The translations under genes were made by a program, and so were the position numbers. A stretch of DNA of 64,000 nt from Xiphydria camelus (taxonomy: Eukaryota > Arthropoda > Insecta > Hymenoptera > Xiphydriidae), in NCBI GenBank assembly GCA_963678675.1, contig OY783194.1, positions 29,800,278 through 29,864,277 on the forward strand, written 5' to 3'. Of this stretch, positions 53,724 through 64,000 are shown piece by piece. A model generated the notes under the pieces. The model was given only the letters and a program-made list of their open reading frames with translations. It searched no databases and was not told where the DNA came from. The stretch's first letter is position 1, and the number at the start of each line of letters is the position of its first letter.

Positions 53724-56152
53724 GTAAGTATTACATATATGAATAAAATAGTAGAACGAAAATTGCCATAATTTTGAAACAAGATTCATTTTCGAATATT
53801 TGATAGTGTAAGAGTATATTTGTAATGGCACAAAAATGAAGTACGTTAGCGCCTGTCTCTCCTCTAAATCCTTACTACAAAACTGCCCAGAAATCACGGG
53901 ATGTATCGAGAAGTGTGACTGATGAATGGTGAAGTACATGTCTTTCCTCATATTGAGTAATCAAAGAAAGGCATGAAAGTAGGGAATGTCCAGAGAAATC
54001 AATGGCTGGAGCAAACGGGCTCCAATGTGTTTTGTAAAAATCCTTGATATAAACAAAATCGGATAAATTTGGTTACAATATTAGAATGAATTATAGCGGT
54101 ATAAAATCAAACTGATTAATGTATTATTCTATAGCAATATCATTGTACGAATTAAAAAAGACGTAAAATATTTTATAGACCTACAGCCATTCACGTCCGT
54201 TTCGTTACAATTTCGTGCGAAATCGTTTTACATTCGATCCGATTTGTCACGCCGGTAACGCGCCTTATAACCGTGCAGAATGAAAGTCTCGAATTACAAG
54301 CGAGTTCCTTCGCGGGGGTCTCTTGCGATATTAAAAACGTCCGTACCTGAGACCCACTTCGTCGCGCTCCCACCTCCTAATTAACGCGAAGAGCAGATAT
54401 CTCGTGACTGATCGCGCGGACTGATCGAAATTCTACTTAATTGCGGGTTCCCGAATTCGCCCTGAAGCTCTTCTGTGATTCTGAAATTCAAAAGAGGGGC
54501 ATAGATTTCCATATAAAAAACTGTTGACTACTTATCATGGCTAGACGAATATAATAGCTTATACGTAAATCCTCGCATCTCGTGTCCCGCGTCTTCATTC
54601 GCTCGATTAAAATTCGATTATTTCATCAAAAAACGTTTAGCGCTACGATCATTTACGTATCATACCACGAATATCATCGCCAATAAGACACGCTCTGATA
54701 TAAAAATCATCGCTCGAGGTACGTATATCGCAATCCGAAATAAACAAACGGAAAGAAAATCAAAAATTGAAGGAAAAGAATCATCCAAAAGAAACCCTAA
54801 AAAAGGATAAATCGTCAACGCATCAAGAATCCCTTCTCCAAAAATGATTACTTTACTTTTATTTCGCGAACGACGTAGGTACGTACCGATAAATCTGCCC
54901 GAGCAAATATTTGCCGATGTGTGTATATCGGGAGGGGGAGCCCCCCTCCCGGGAGTACCGACGATCCTCACCTGGGGCACTATCCAGTGTAAACCCGACA
55001 CTGCTGAAAACTCCCCCTGACTCCGCCCTGACGAGTCTCGGCCCTGCCACGCTATCACGATTAACAGAGCGAGCAGCACGAGGCGCTCGAGCGGGCGAGC
55101 GAGACAGAACGCGAAGCGGAGGAAAGGTAAAGGAAAGGAAAGGAAGGCGGACAGGGTAGAGGCATATCTGAATCCTCAGGCCTCTGACTTGGCTCAGTCT
55201 GATCCGAACCAAGCCACCGCGGACGCGCACCTTGCTCTGGCGTGTTTCGGTCGCGCGCGCGTCTGAATTCACGCGATTGTCATTGTCGTCTCGAGCACGC
55301 CGTTATCCTCGTTCGCGTCTTCGCTCGACGATTTGCATCGAGTTTCGGTCCAAGAGAAGAGTCCGCATCGAATCGACGACTCCGCGCGTCATGTCACGCG
55401 ATAGCGCACGTGTAGCGGAGTTAACGCGGTGATAAGATGAATTGAAATCGTTGTCCCCTACGCGAGGAATATTTGTAGCGGGGGAAAAAAAGAGGGTGGC
55501 GGTTCGATGAAGAGATTCGATTCGTGGGACAACTTCGAGCGATCGATATCGATTTGATCGGAGATCGTGCGAGAGGTTCGTATCGAATTCGTCGCAATTT
55601 ATGGCAATTTTCGTACGTGGCCGGTTATTTCTTTTGCTTTTTAGTTTCTCGTTATTTTTCGCTAGGTTTTATTCAGCGAGATGACAGCGATTTATTCGAG
55701 TACTCGTAAACTTCCGCGGGAAAGAAATTTTGAAAGTTTGATTTAATCGCAGCTCTCCGCGTGGGCGCTCGCGAGATTCGTATCAAATCCATGGCGATTT
55801 TCACAACCACTTCTCGCGCCTCATCTTTCCGTTTCTTTTTTTTAATTAATCTTCTCCGATAAAATTTCTCTCTGCGGCTTGAGAAATATTTGCTTATCCC
55901 CCATTTTTAGTCGTTAGTCTTTCCGTAATGATACTTCACCATGCGAAGTGCGATAAACTTATTCCACAAACGAAGTTTTTCGCGGGAAGCAGTCCTCGAC
56001 GGCAAGAAGGAGCATCACGTATATCAATATTAGTTTTCACGGTTGCTTTGCGCGGTACGACGTTCCTATGTCTTTTCCCGTTGTTGACGTCGAACAAAAA
56101 ACTCGAGTCGCACTCTTGCTAACGATCCGTCGCGGGGAACTTTGCGTGGAAA
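53724..56152. other. Possible intron of the 53655 gene, or intergenic DNA
   Basis: AT-rich to 54900, then CpG-rich (54900-55450). Overlapping frames of 137 and 139 codons on the minus strand near 54660-55272 lack an ATG start with good context and share no family motif. No exon called. Confidence 0.4.
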
Positions 56153-56154
56153 TA

Positions 56155-56375
56155 GACTGAAAAAAATCTGCTTCATTCAACCATCGGTGAGGTTTAATAC
56201 GGCGAACCTCACGGTGTGATTGTTTCAAGTAGATATGTCTTGTTTCAACTTCAAATCGGTTGCCTCAACTCTATGTATTTTTCCTTGCAGTCTTTTGGTA
56301 TTGAAACAATTACACCGTGAGGTTTGCTGTATTCAATCTCGTCGATGGTTGAATGAAGCGATTTTTTTTTCAGTG
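56155..56375. mobile_element. MITE with about 75-base inverted arms
   Basis: The left arm starts ACTGAAAAAAATCTGCTTCA and continues through TTCAACCATCGGTGAGG to CTCACGGTGTGATTGTTTCA; the right arm is its imperfect inverse, ending TTTTTTCAGTG. TA at both borders (56153-56154, 56376-56377). Tc1/mariner-like by target site. Confidence 0.75.
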
Positions 56376-56387
56376 TATATCTGTATA

Positions 56388-57545
56388 GGGGAGAGTTGCC
56401 TATATTGAACTGGTACCTAAATTAAACCTCTTGGCTATTTTAAGTAAATGAGCATTTCTACTGATTCCAGAGATTTCGATTTTTCTCAAAATCTTAAGCA
56501 CTGATTCCAAAAATCATGCACTTATTAACATATATACCCTATATTGACTATATCTCAAAGGAAATATCAAATATTAACGATTTTATGTACGAGAATATTT
56601 TTTTTCATGGAAAATCATCGATATCTCGGCGATCCTTTAAGATTTCCTCAATAGGTGCACGATTTTCCGAATATAAAATCGCTGATATCTCACATTTCCT
56701 TTGATATATGAACCTGATAACCATGATTTTCGGAATCAGCATGAAAAAATACATCGAATAGGGTGGTCGAGAGATCGATTTCAGAGATTTAAATTTTCGC
56801 GAAAAATTGAAAAAAAGTTGAGTAAATGCCTTAAGATTTTGCCAAAAATCGAAATCTCTGGAATCGAATTCTCAACCATCCTATCTTATGTATTTTTTCG
56901 CGCTGATTACGAAAATTATAGATATATCGGAGATATCTCAAAGGAAGATCGAAATATCGATGATTTTCCGTAAAAAGAGAATTTTCTGGTACATGAAATC
57001 ACCGATATCTTATATTTTCTTTGAGATATCGTCAATATATCTGCCATTTTCGGAATCAGTGTGAAAAAATACATCGGATAGGATGGTCAAAAGATCGATT
57101 TCAGAGATTTCAATTTTCGCGAAAAATTGAACTCTCGACCATCCTATATCTTATGTATTTTTTTGTGTTGATTACGAAAATTATAGATATATCGAGGATA
57201 TCTCAAAAAAAAGATCGAAATATCGATGATTTTCCGTGAAAAAAATAATTTTTTGGTACATGAAATCACCGATACCTTATATATTTCCTTTGGGATATCG
57301 TCAATATATCTACCATTTTCGGAATCAGCGTAAAAAAATACATCAGATAGGACGGTCGAGAGTTTGATTGAAAAAATTTCAGGAGAGTTAAAAATTAAAA
57401 TCTCTTATCTTATGTATTTTTTGTAGGCGTACTGACCGGTACTGAGGTTTGAATTTCTATTGATAGATGACGTGGAAATGCTCATTTACTTAAAATAGCC
57501 AGGAGGTTCAATTTAGGTACCGGTTCAATATAGGCAACGCTCCCC
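56388..57545. mobile_element. 1.16 kb element with about 75-base inverted ends and internal repeats
   Basis: The left end GGGGAGAGTTGCCTATATTG continues to GGTACCTAAATTAAACCTC and TTTTAAGTAAATGAGCATTTC; the right end is the inverse with few mismatches. TA flanks both ends. The interior is built from alternating direct and inverted modules (TTTCAGAGATTT, CGATATCTTATATTTTCTTT, AAATACATCGGATAGG). No transposase. Loose fragments of the same modules occur at 21060, 40600, 42150 and 52620. Confidence 0.78.
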
Positions 57546-59129
57546 TACATTACGATCCGACTTATTTCCAAGAGCTCCATATAGTCCTTCGTAAATGAGA
57601 AAGAACCGAGGAAATACTCTCTCTTCCTCCTGTGTTCATTATGCCGTTCATTCATACGCCGGTGAGCGATGAATTAATTCAATTTAATAATAGGCACCGC
57701 GCACAGCGCTCAACGGAGAGACACCGCAAAGTATTGGTTTTTCGCGGCTCTTCTCTCCAATTTTCATATTGGTTCCCGGAGAACTTTTACTGCAGTACGA
57801 TTCGAGTGAAATTCGTCATATATATCTGAGTCGATATTTACTTAGGAAACTTTACCAGGCCGAAGAGAAAAAGTTCGACTAAGAACTTTCATTCAAAGAG
57901 CGAGTTAACATTTATTTAGTTAAAATGATTAATTTCTGTTCCCGTAAATTAGCGCGCATAAATTATATAAGGTACTTTGGACAAATATTTTACCCACTCT
58001 CCTCCCCCTTTTCTGCTATGTAAGAAAACAAGATTCTTAAGAACCTCCCGCCCTTCCCCCTTTTTTCTTACGTAAGACCTAATGTTCATAGGACTTAAAC
58101 ATGGAAAAATTACAGCGATTTAATGAATAAGGAAATAAATAGGTATCTCTGAAGCGCATTCGATTCCTCAATATATATAAAAATTGAATATTATTTACTA
58201 TCTTACATAAGATTTGAATTACATCTCCCTCCCTCCTAGTAAAACTTCGTAAAAAATCGTCTGACCTCCCCTGCCCCCTAAATCCCCCCTAAAATAGAAA
58301 AATGACGCGTACTTATTTCGAAACATCGCTCCAAAAATTGTACGGCGCAGTATACGATTGTTGTTGAAATATTCTGTGCAACAATCTCCCGTTTTTTATT
58401 GTCGGATACTTAAATTACTTATCCATATGCACAGTAGTGACGGGACGCTACGAGTAATAAATTCACCGCTCCGACGGGGACAGTTGACGATCGCATCAAC
58501 GATAAATAAGTTTCGTCGCCCACGTTCGACTTCGGAACGATTTAAACGGCTGCGGCGAGAAGCATTCTCGGGCGGGGAGCGGGCGAGTCCCGTCGAGTGA
58601 CTTCTTTGGCCGTCCGAAAGGCCGCGGACCTTCCGAGCTCCCGCTATTCGAAACCTCCCCCGGGAATGCAAAACGCGGACCATTAATTTCCCTCGGCAAC
58701 TCGCGCGTCGGACGTACATATGCGAGCGTTCCGACGCGGGGTTGATATATCGCGCGGGGAACGATGTTAGCCGTGATTTTTGTTGGAATCCATCTCGTCC
58801 GCGCGCGAACCTTTCAGCGCGCCCGCGCCACATCCCGCCGAGAGATATCTCGCGCCACCTCTAAACGAGAGCGGCGCGAGATATCGAGCGTGTAAAGAGC
58901 GCGCGGAGTCGTGCCACGCGATTTAACGGCGATTCGGCGGCTCTTCGTGACGACGACGACACGGCGCGACGGCGAGGCTCGTGCTCCTGACCACGCGCGG
59001 TGGACTGAGAAAATTAATTAGCTGTCACAACAAACGCTCGTTTGTAAACCTGGATTGGTTAGCGCAGCAAATTATCGATTTGTTATTGTAATACATTATT
59101 TGTCATTACTACGGAAAATCTACGATGTT
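57546..59129. other. Unassigned DNA
   Basis: AT-rich with C-rich patches (57990-58300), then CpG-rich (58440-58990). A 145-codon minus-strand frame at 58396-58833 is Arg/Ser-rich and domain-free. Nothing called. Confidence 0.4.
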
Positions 59130-59502
59130 ACCTTGTAAAAAATTCCGCGGTGTGGACCTATACCATGTAAGACTAACCTTACTCGCCATGAAAGAAACTT
59201 CAATCACTATTATCTCATTACTTATTAATTTTTGGCCTATATTGATATAAGACTTTATTTTAGACTGAAACGTAATCTTCAAAAAAATATTATACAAATA
59301 TCAGTCAAAAGCTCATAGGTAATGAGATAATTGTGATTGAAGTTTATTTCCTGGCGAGTAAGTTTAGCCTCATATGGTAAAGACCACTTTTGGTGTCAGA
59401 TATCAATAGCATAAAACTGAATGACACCAGATGTAGTACATATATGTAGGTCCACACCGCTGAAATGGTGTCAAAAATTATCACCACTTTTTTATTGTGT
59501 AC
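59130..59502. mobile_element. MITE family 2, copy B, split by a family 1 MITE
   Basis: TTCCGCGGTGTGGACCTA on the left and AGACCACTTTTGGTGTCAG after the interruption join to the same order as copy A (48196-48343, reverse). The right end reads CACCACTTTTTTATTGTGTA. Confidence 0.7.
59163..59377. mobile_element. MITE family 1, copy D (nested)
   Basis: Ends CCATGTAAGACTAACCTTAC and (inverse) CCATATGAGGCTAAACTTAC with TA at both borders (59161-59162, 59378-59379), sitting inside the family 2 element. Comparison with the intact family 2 copy shows a TA target. Confidence 0.8.
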
Positions 59503-59752
59503 AGTGGCAAAGAATTTTGTTGCAAAAGAAGATTATTTCTACTTTAACTCTTTGTACGTTCACCGAGATTTTGGTACCCGTAACGAATATGTATAATTGC
59601 TGTAACGAAAAGCATGCAGCAAATCAGCTTCGTCATCGTAACGAAAATTATCTGCTATGTCAATACATAAATTTGTCATGACTATGTTAACAAAACTCGT
59701 TGCGATGACAAAATGTATGCTACGGCAGCAAATTATTTTTCCGAGTGTACGG
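59500..59752. mobile_element. Possible MITE, related to 26731-27027
   Basis: Left end TACAGTGGCAAAGAATTTTG and inverse right end TACACTCGGAAAAATAATTT, both followed by TTGC(T/A)GC-like sequence. Internal GTAACGA and CGATGACAAA motifs recall the other element. Ends are degenerate. Confidence 0.4.
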
Positions 59753-62700
59753 GGCACGCGTTACGCGATGACGAGAAGCCCGAAAAGACCTTATCGCGTT
59801 GCAATCCTGATGAAATTTGGTGGATTCGAATTTTCTTCAAAAATTAGAGAATTCGTATTTCTTCATATCTGATCAATTTTTACTTGACATTTAAATCGAT
59901 CGGGCAAAGTTTGCGCTCCGGAATTTCTATCTCCGAAACGAAAACAGGTGCGACAAAAAGTTTCCAGGCAAAGTTGTTCAGCTTTTCAATCGAAGAAACT
60001 TTCCTATTCAAAGTTTTCTCGTATCTCGCCTCACTCGGAAAATAATCGCCCGGGACGAGAGCTTCGAACAATTTGTTCGGTTTCTCGAGGGAAAATATCA
60101 GTCGGGGAGCAACATGGTTAATGGAAGCTCGCGTCTCTTTGACACGGCGCTTCGTGGGAGCGAAAAAAAAATAGGTATTTACATATACCAGCAATAAAAG
60201 GAATATCCCGTTTATACGCGTGTTTAGATACAAGCGCGTACGTTATATACTCGTCTTTAAAAGCCGATAGCGTGGAATCACTCTCGACCGGGGAAGATCG
60301 TATAAGATCGTAAATAGTTTAGCAACGACAATTTGCATTAATTTAACGCCGATGCATCTGTAGTCGGGTGTATACTCACACACTGCCGATAATGATGAAG
60401 CTCGTGTCACTGGCCTCGTGGAAATACAGTTATACCTAATTGCGAGGCATTTGAAAAATTTGATCGTCCGGAATTTATTCCAAGAGCGGGAGGAACTGCA
60501 CGAGATGCTGTACCGTCTTTTTCAATCCGAGTGGACGGTAGCATTTATCTTCTCGACTAAATTCCTTTACCGAATAGGTTTTCAACTAAAAATTGAAGAA
60601 TGCGGAAAGATTCTTTGAGCCGAAAACAGCAATAAAGAATAATAATTCGATAAATTTTTCGCTAATAATATTAATTTCGGAGTTAAATACTACTAGATTA
60701 CGAAGACTGAAACGCGGGGTACAGCCGGATGGCATTCCAGAGATGATAAAGCTCCTGTCACTATATCCTCTTTAATATGCGAATATAATTATGTCCCATG
60801 AGAGTATTATCTCATTTTCCAATTTACATATATACGGGATATTTCGCGGTGGAATTCTCGGTATCGTTCGGACAAGAAGACGTCCGATAACCAGTATACG
60901 AAGTTGCGAGCGTATCGTCGTAAAAATAGGGAAGTCCAATTAGTAAGCGAGACTATCATGCTACTATAATTAGCACGAACTCGCATCTTCTTCCCCGGAG
61001 AAAACGCATCTCGCGTAATGTAGACGTCGAGAGGTCCGATAATGTTACGAGCCAATTAGCCACTCCGCTTTCTCGTCTCATTCGGTGACCCGAAAACTGT
61101 CGATCGAGAAAGTGCGTCCACTTGCTTCGTTGCCAAAGCGCGTGCGTTGCTCGCGTTTCCGCTGTAAAATCGAAAAAAAATGCAGTTATTTAATACGGAG
61201 TATCATATAATGAGGTATATCGTAGAAAAGAAAATTAAAAAATATTCGTTTTAATGGTATAACTTGTCTTACCAATTTTAATTAATCAATCATGTAGCGG
61301 AATAGTATTGAAACGTTCATATCAGTCGAGAAACTTTAATAGAAGCGATCTCAAGTCGGCTCCACCAATTTCGATCCAATTGGAAATTGAAACAGAGTAC
61401 GGCTCCTCCTCGCGCGTCACGAAAATCCCATTATCGGGACCATTATACCCTCGAAGCAGAAGCGTGAATAACGTCGTTATACGATAATTTAATGTCGATC
61501 TCACGACGTATCTATAGACGTGCACTCATCGCCGAGCGAGACGACTATACGAAGCCGCGGTGTCACTGACCTCCCCGCGCAAGGCGCGAACACAGTAATA
61601 CCCAACGAGAGGCGCAATTTATTCGTCTTCGCTTATCTCCGCGCGGCAAGGCTTATCTCTGAAATCCGATCATCCGGAATCGAACCTTCCGTTATGCCGC
61701 TGTAATCGATCCGACGAAACACGCGAGAGAAGCATAAATCGGTATCGGATCGAGACGCTATTCAAAGTGCCGCGCGTATCGCGACCGATTACGCCCGAGC
61801 GTGTCCACGGGACATCGGAAGAAATCCTATCTCTCGCTATATCTATATACATCCACGCGTTATAATACGCGCGAGAACTACCAACTAACGGTAAAGACGA
61901 GTAGCACACGCCGCGAAGGTACTGCGCGTCGCTCATTACGCGTTCTAAAACTGCCCGGCAGGAAGCGTCGAATGATATCATCGTGTACCGCGTATCGGCT
62001 CGAGATTACAAACCCGACTTGTGAGAGCGTTCCGATTCGCAAATCATCCAAAACGACTCGAACCAGTCGCGACGACGACGGGATGTTACTCGTAAAAAGG
62101 CGACTTCCGCCTGCAGGCGTGTACGCGGATCGTCGATCCGCCGGTATCGTTCGTATTCTTATATAGATTCCGGTTGCACCGCGCGCGATCGCCGGCGATA
62201 AATACATGAATTCCCAGCCGCGCGCGAGACTACTATGTATAAACCGCGCGGTGCCGATCGTTGACCTCCGCGTTGTGGCGTTATTCGCGTTGATTGACGG
62301 CGTTCGTCGATTCATAAAAAGGCTACTCGCGCCCAAGGGCGTCGATCGCTCGGTATATAGGTACGATTCGCGGATGTATTTCGGAGTTTTGTTACACTCA
62401 ACGAACGTATATCGATTATTATGCGCGAAGACGCGCAAATTTTTGAATAGCGGACGTGTAAAATCCGTAAAACAATACCGATCGAAATGCTTCTCGCTAC
62501 GTCGTCCATAAATGCCTGTTTTTTTGGAAAAATTAAATTGTAATTTCTTACCATCGCAATGGAAATGAGAATTTTACAGCATTCGTAAAGCGAGATCTCT
62601 CTCGGAGATTGATTTTTACCCACAGTCGAGCTTCGCCTCGTACGCCGTACGCATTCCGGATTCCCGTCGTATCACTCGGAAGCTGCGAATAACGCGATAA

Positions 62701-63144
62701 ATCTACAGTGACGAACCCCGCGTCGGCCGAATCGTTGACCCGCCCGCGCGTAGCATTCGTTTTGGTCCACCTTCGAGAAACGCCCAAGGTCCGTTTCGGG
62801 CGCGAGTCCCGAAATCACCGTCGTCGTCCGATGAATTATACAAGAGCGAACGCATTCGCCGGCGTGCGCGCCGTTTCGATCCTCGTCGAAGTCGCGCGCG
62901 GCCGTCGCCGTCGGATCGTAATGCGGCCCGCGTTGCGAAATCTAACGCGGCCCACGTGTACCCGCTGGACGAAACGAGCCTATTGTTACTGATTGCCGGG
63001 ATAAGTCGGATTCGATGATTCTTTGAGAAATGTATAAATAGGAGTGACTTGCGGCGCGGAACTGATGTAGAAATAATGGATCGGCAGCCTCGCCGTGTAC
63101 GCGTATAGAATTCCGTAACGAGCGTAGTGTCTATTGTTCTCTGC
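59753..63144. other. Unassigned DNA, CpG-rich at 61500-62950
   Basis: No exon, RNA gene or repeat supported. Long frames (for example 61878-62438, minus, 186 codons) are Arg/Ser-rich, overlap frames on the other strand and have no domain. Confidence 0.4.
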
Positions 63145-63600
63145 ACGGTGTTTTGAAAAAGTTATTCTTTGAGAAATATTAAAGCGGAGATATGATGACG
63201 ACATTATTCAATGGGAGTGTCGAAGTGGAGGAGGAATTAATAAATAGAGATGCTAGAATTTATTATAACTTTACTATGTTGTTTTTTATTGGTTCAATTG
63301 TCTCAACTTCACGCGACTCAAATTGCATGTATTTATATCGCAGTGAGTTCTCCCGTTATATTATGATTCAAGAGTACCTATGCACGACGTATTGAAAAAT
63401 GTATTCTTCGAGAAATGTTAAAGCGATTATAGGATGACGACATTATTATAATTTTATTATAACTACTATATCGTTTTTTATTGGCTCAATTGTCAGTAAT
63501 TGTGGGTTTATAAGTATCCATGTGCCTCGGATTGCACATATGTATTTACACTACAGTCGACTCTTCCGTTATGTTATGATTCGTATTATGATTCGAGATG
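63145..63600. repeat. Direct duplication, unit about 240 bases
   Basis: Both copies contain TTCTTTGAGAAATATTAAAGCG or its variant TTCTTCGAGAAATGTTAAAG, then ATGACGACATTATT, TTTTTTATTGG(T/C)TCAATTGTC and a CTCCCGTTATATTATGATTC / CTTCCGTTATGTTATGATTC end. Confidence 0.7.
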
Positions 63601-64000
63601 AAGTTGTAACTATATATTCCAGCTGAGATGCTCTCGTCAGAAGTGGAGAGAGGGCGAGTCGATCGACGTTGTTACTCATAAATTAATGGGGGGAGAACCG
63701 AGGGAATCTCGTTAAAAATGACCAGCCTACCATTCCAAATTCTCTCCCCTGGGAAGCGAAATACCCGTGCATTCCACGGGATAGACTGCTCGTGGAATCT
63801 TATAAAGGGAAATTGAGAATTTTTTTCGAGGAGGAACGTCGAAGCCCTTATCCCCGCACCATAGTCGATACTCGCGCGCGCGTATGTGTATACTGCCAGG
63901 AGTGGTTTTTAATATCTACATTTACCGTATACATATACATATTTACAACATTCCAATATTATATTACCGAATAGCGTCACATTAATCTACCATTCAACAT
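63601..64000. other. Window end, nothing recognised
   Basis: Mixed AT-rich and CpG-containing DNA. No exon or repeat supported. Confidence 0.4.

Noticed and set aside
54660..55079. Minus-strand frame beginning with a signal-peptide-like LLALLIVIAW and followed by a GTGAGG donor-like site
   Set aside because: The apparent first codon is GTG, there is no upstream ATG in frame before a stop, and no convincing acceptor. A chance hydrophobic stretch is more likely.
61878..62438. 186-codon minus-strand frame
   Set aside because: Arg/Ser-rich product of CpG-rich DNA, overlapped by frames on the other strand, no domain.

Overview
The window is nuclear DNA from an insect. The two recognisable proteins, the intron-rich gene structure, the AT-rich background broken by CpG-rich patches and the mix of small DNA transposons best fit a hymenopteran, probably an ant; that placement is an inference. 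No bacterial, viral or organellar gene was seen.

Two genes are well supported. (1) An intronless small heat shock protein gene of the l(2)efl / alpha-crystallin family lies on the plus strand at 2720-3319. It has a TATA box, several heat shock elements upstream and an AATAAA signal downstream. (2) A Gmap (GMAP-210/TRIP11) golgin gene lies on the minus strand with coding sequence from 52002 down to 5180. I reconstructed 13 coding exons whose splice sites and phases all agree; together they encode 1523 residues. The protein has an ALPS-like N-terminus, a long coiled coil, a C-terminal GRAB domain and a conserved C-terminal tail. Intron 3 is about 34 kb, intron 9 about 4.4 kb and intron 2 about 2.4 kb; the other nine are under 300 bp.

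Two weaker gene fragments flank these. The end of an unidentified plus-strand reading frame with a poly(A) signal occupies the first 57 bases. A candidate first coding exon with a mitochondrial-presequence-like peptide lies at 53655-53723 on the plus strand, about 1.65 kb from the Gmap start and divergent from it.

The rest is introns and intergenic DNA filled with small DNA transposons. These include a 2.5 kb PIF/Harbinger-type element with TAA duplications and a broken MADF gene (22073-24538); three piggyBac-type MITEs flanked by TTAA or a near match; several families whose ends begin with CACTGAG-like sequence; a TA-inserting MITE family with four copies, two of them inside other MITEs; a fold-back element (31810-33171); and a 1.16 kb element with long inverted ends (56388-57545). 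The nested copies give a relative order of insertion. I did not find a clear new multi-gene system. The best leads are the orphan presequence exon, the nested MITEs, the MADF-bearing Harbinger element and the heat-shock promoter.
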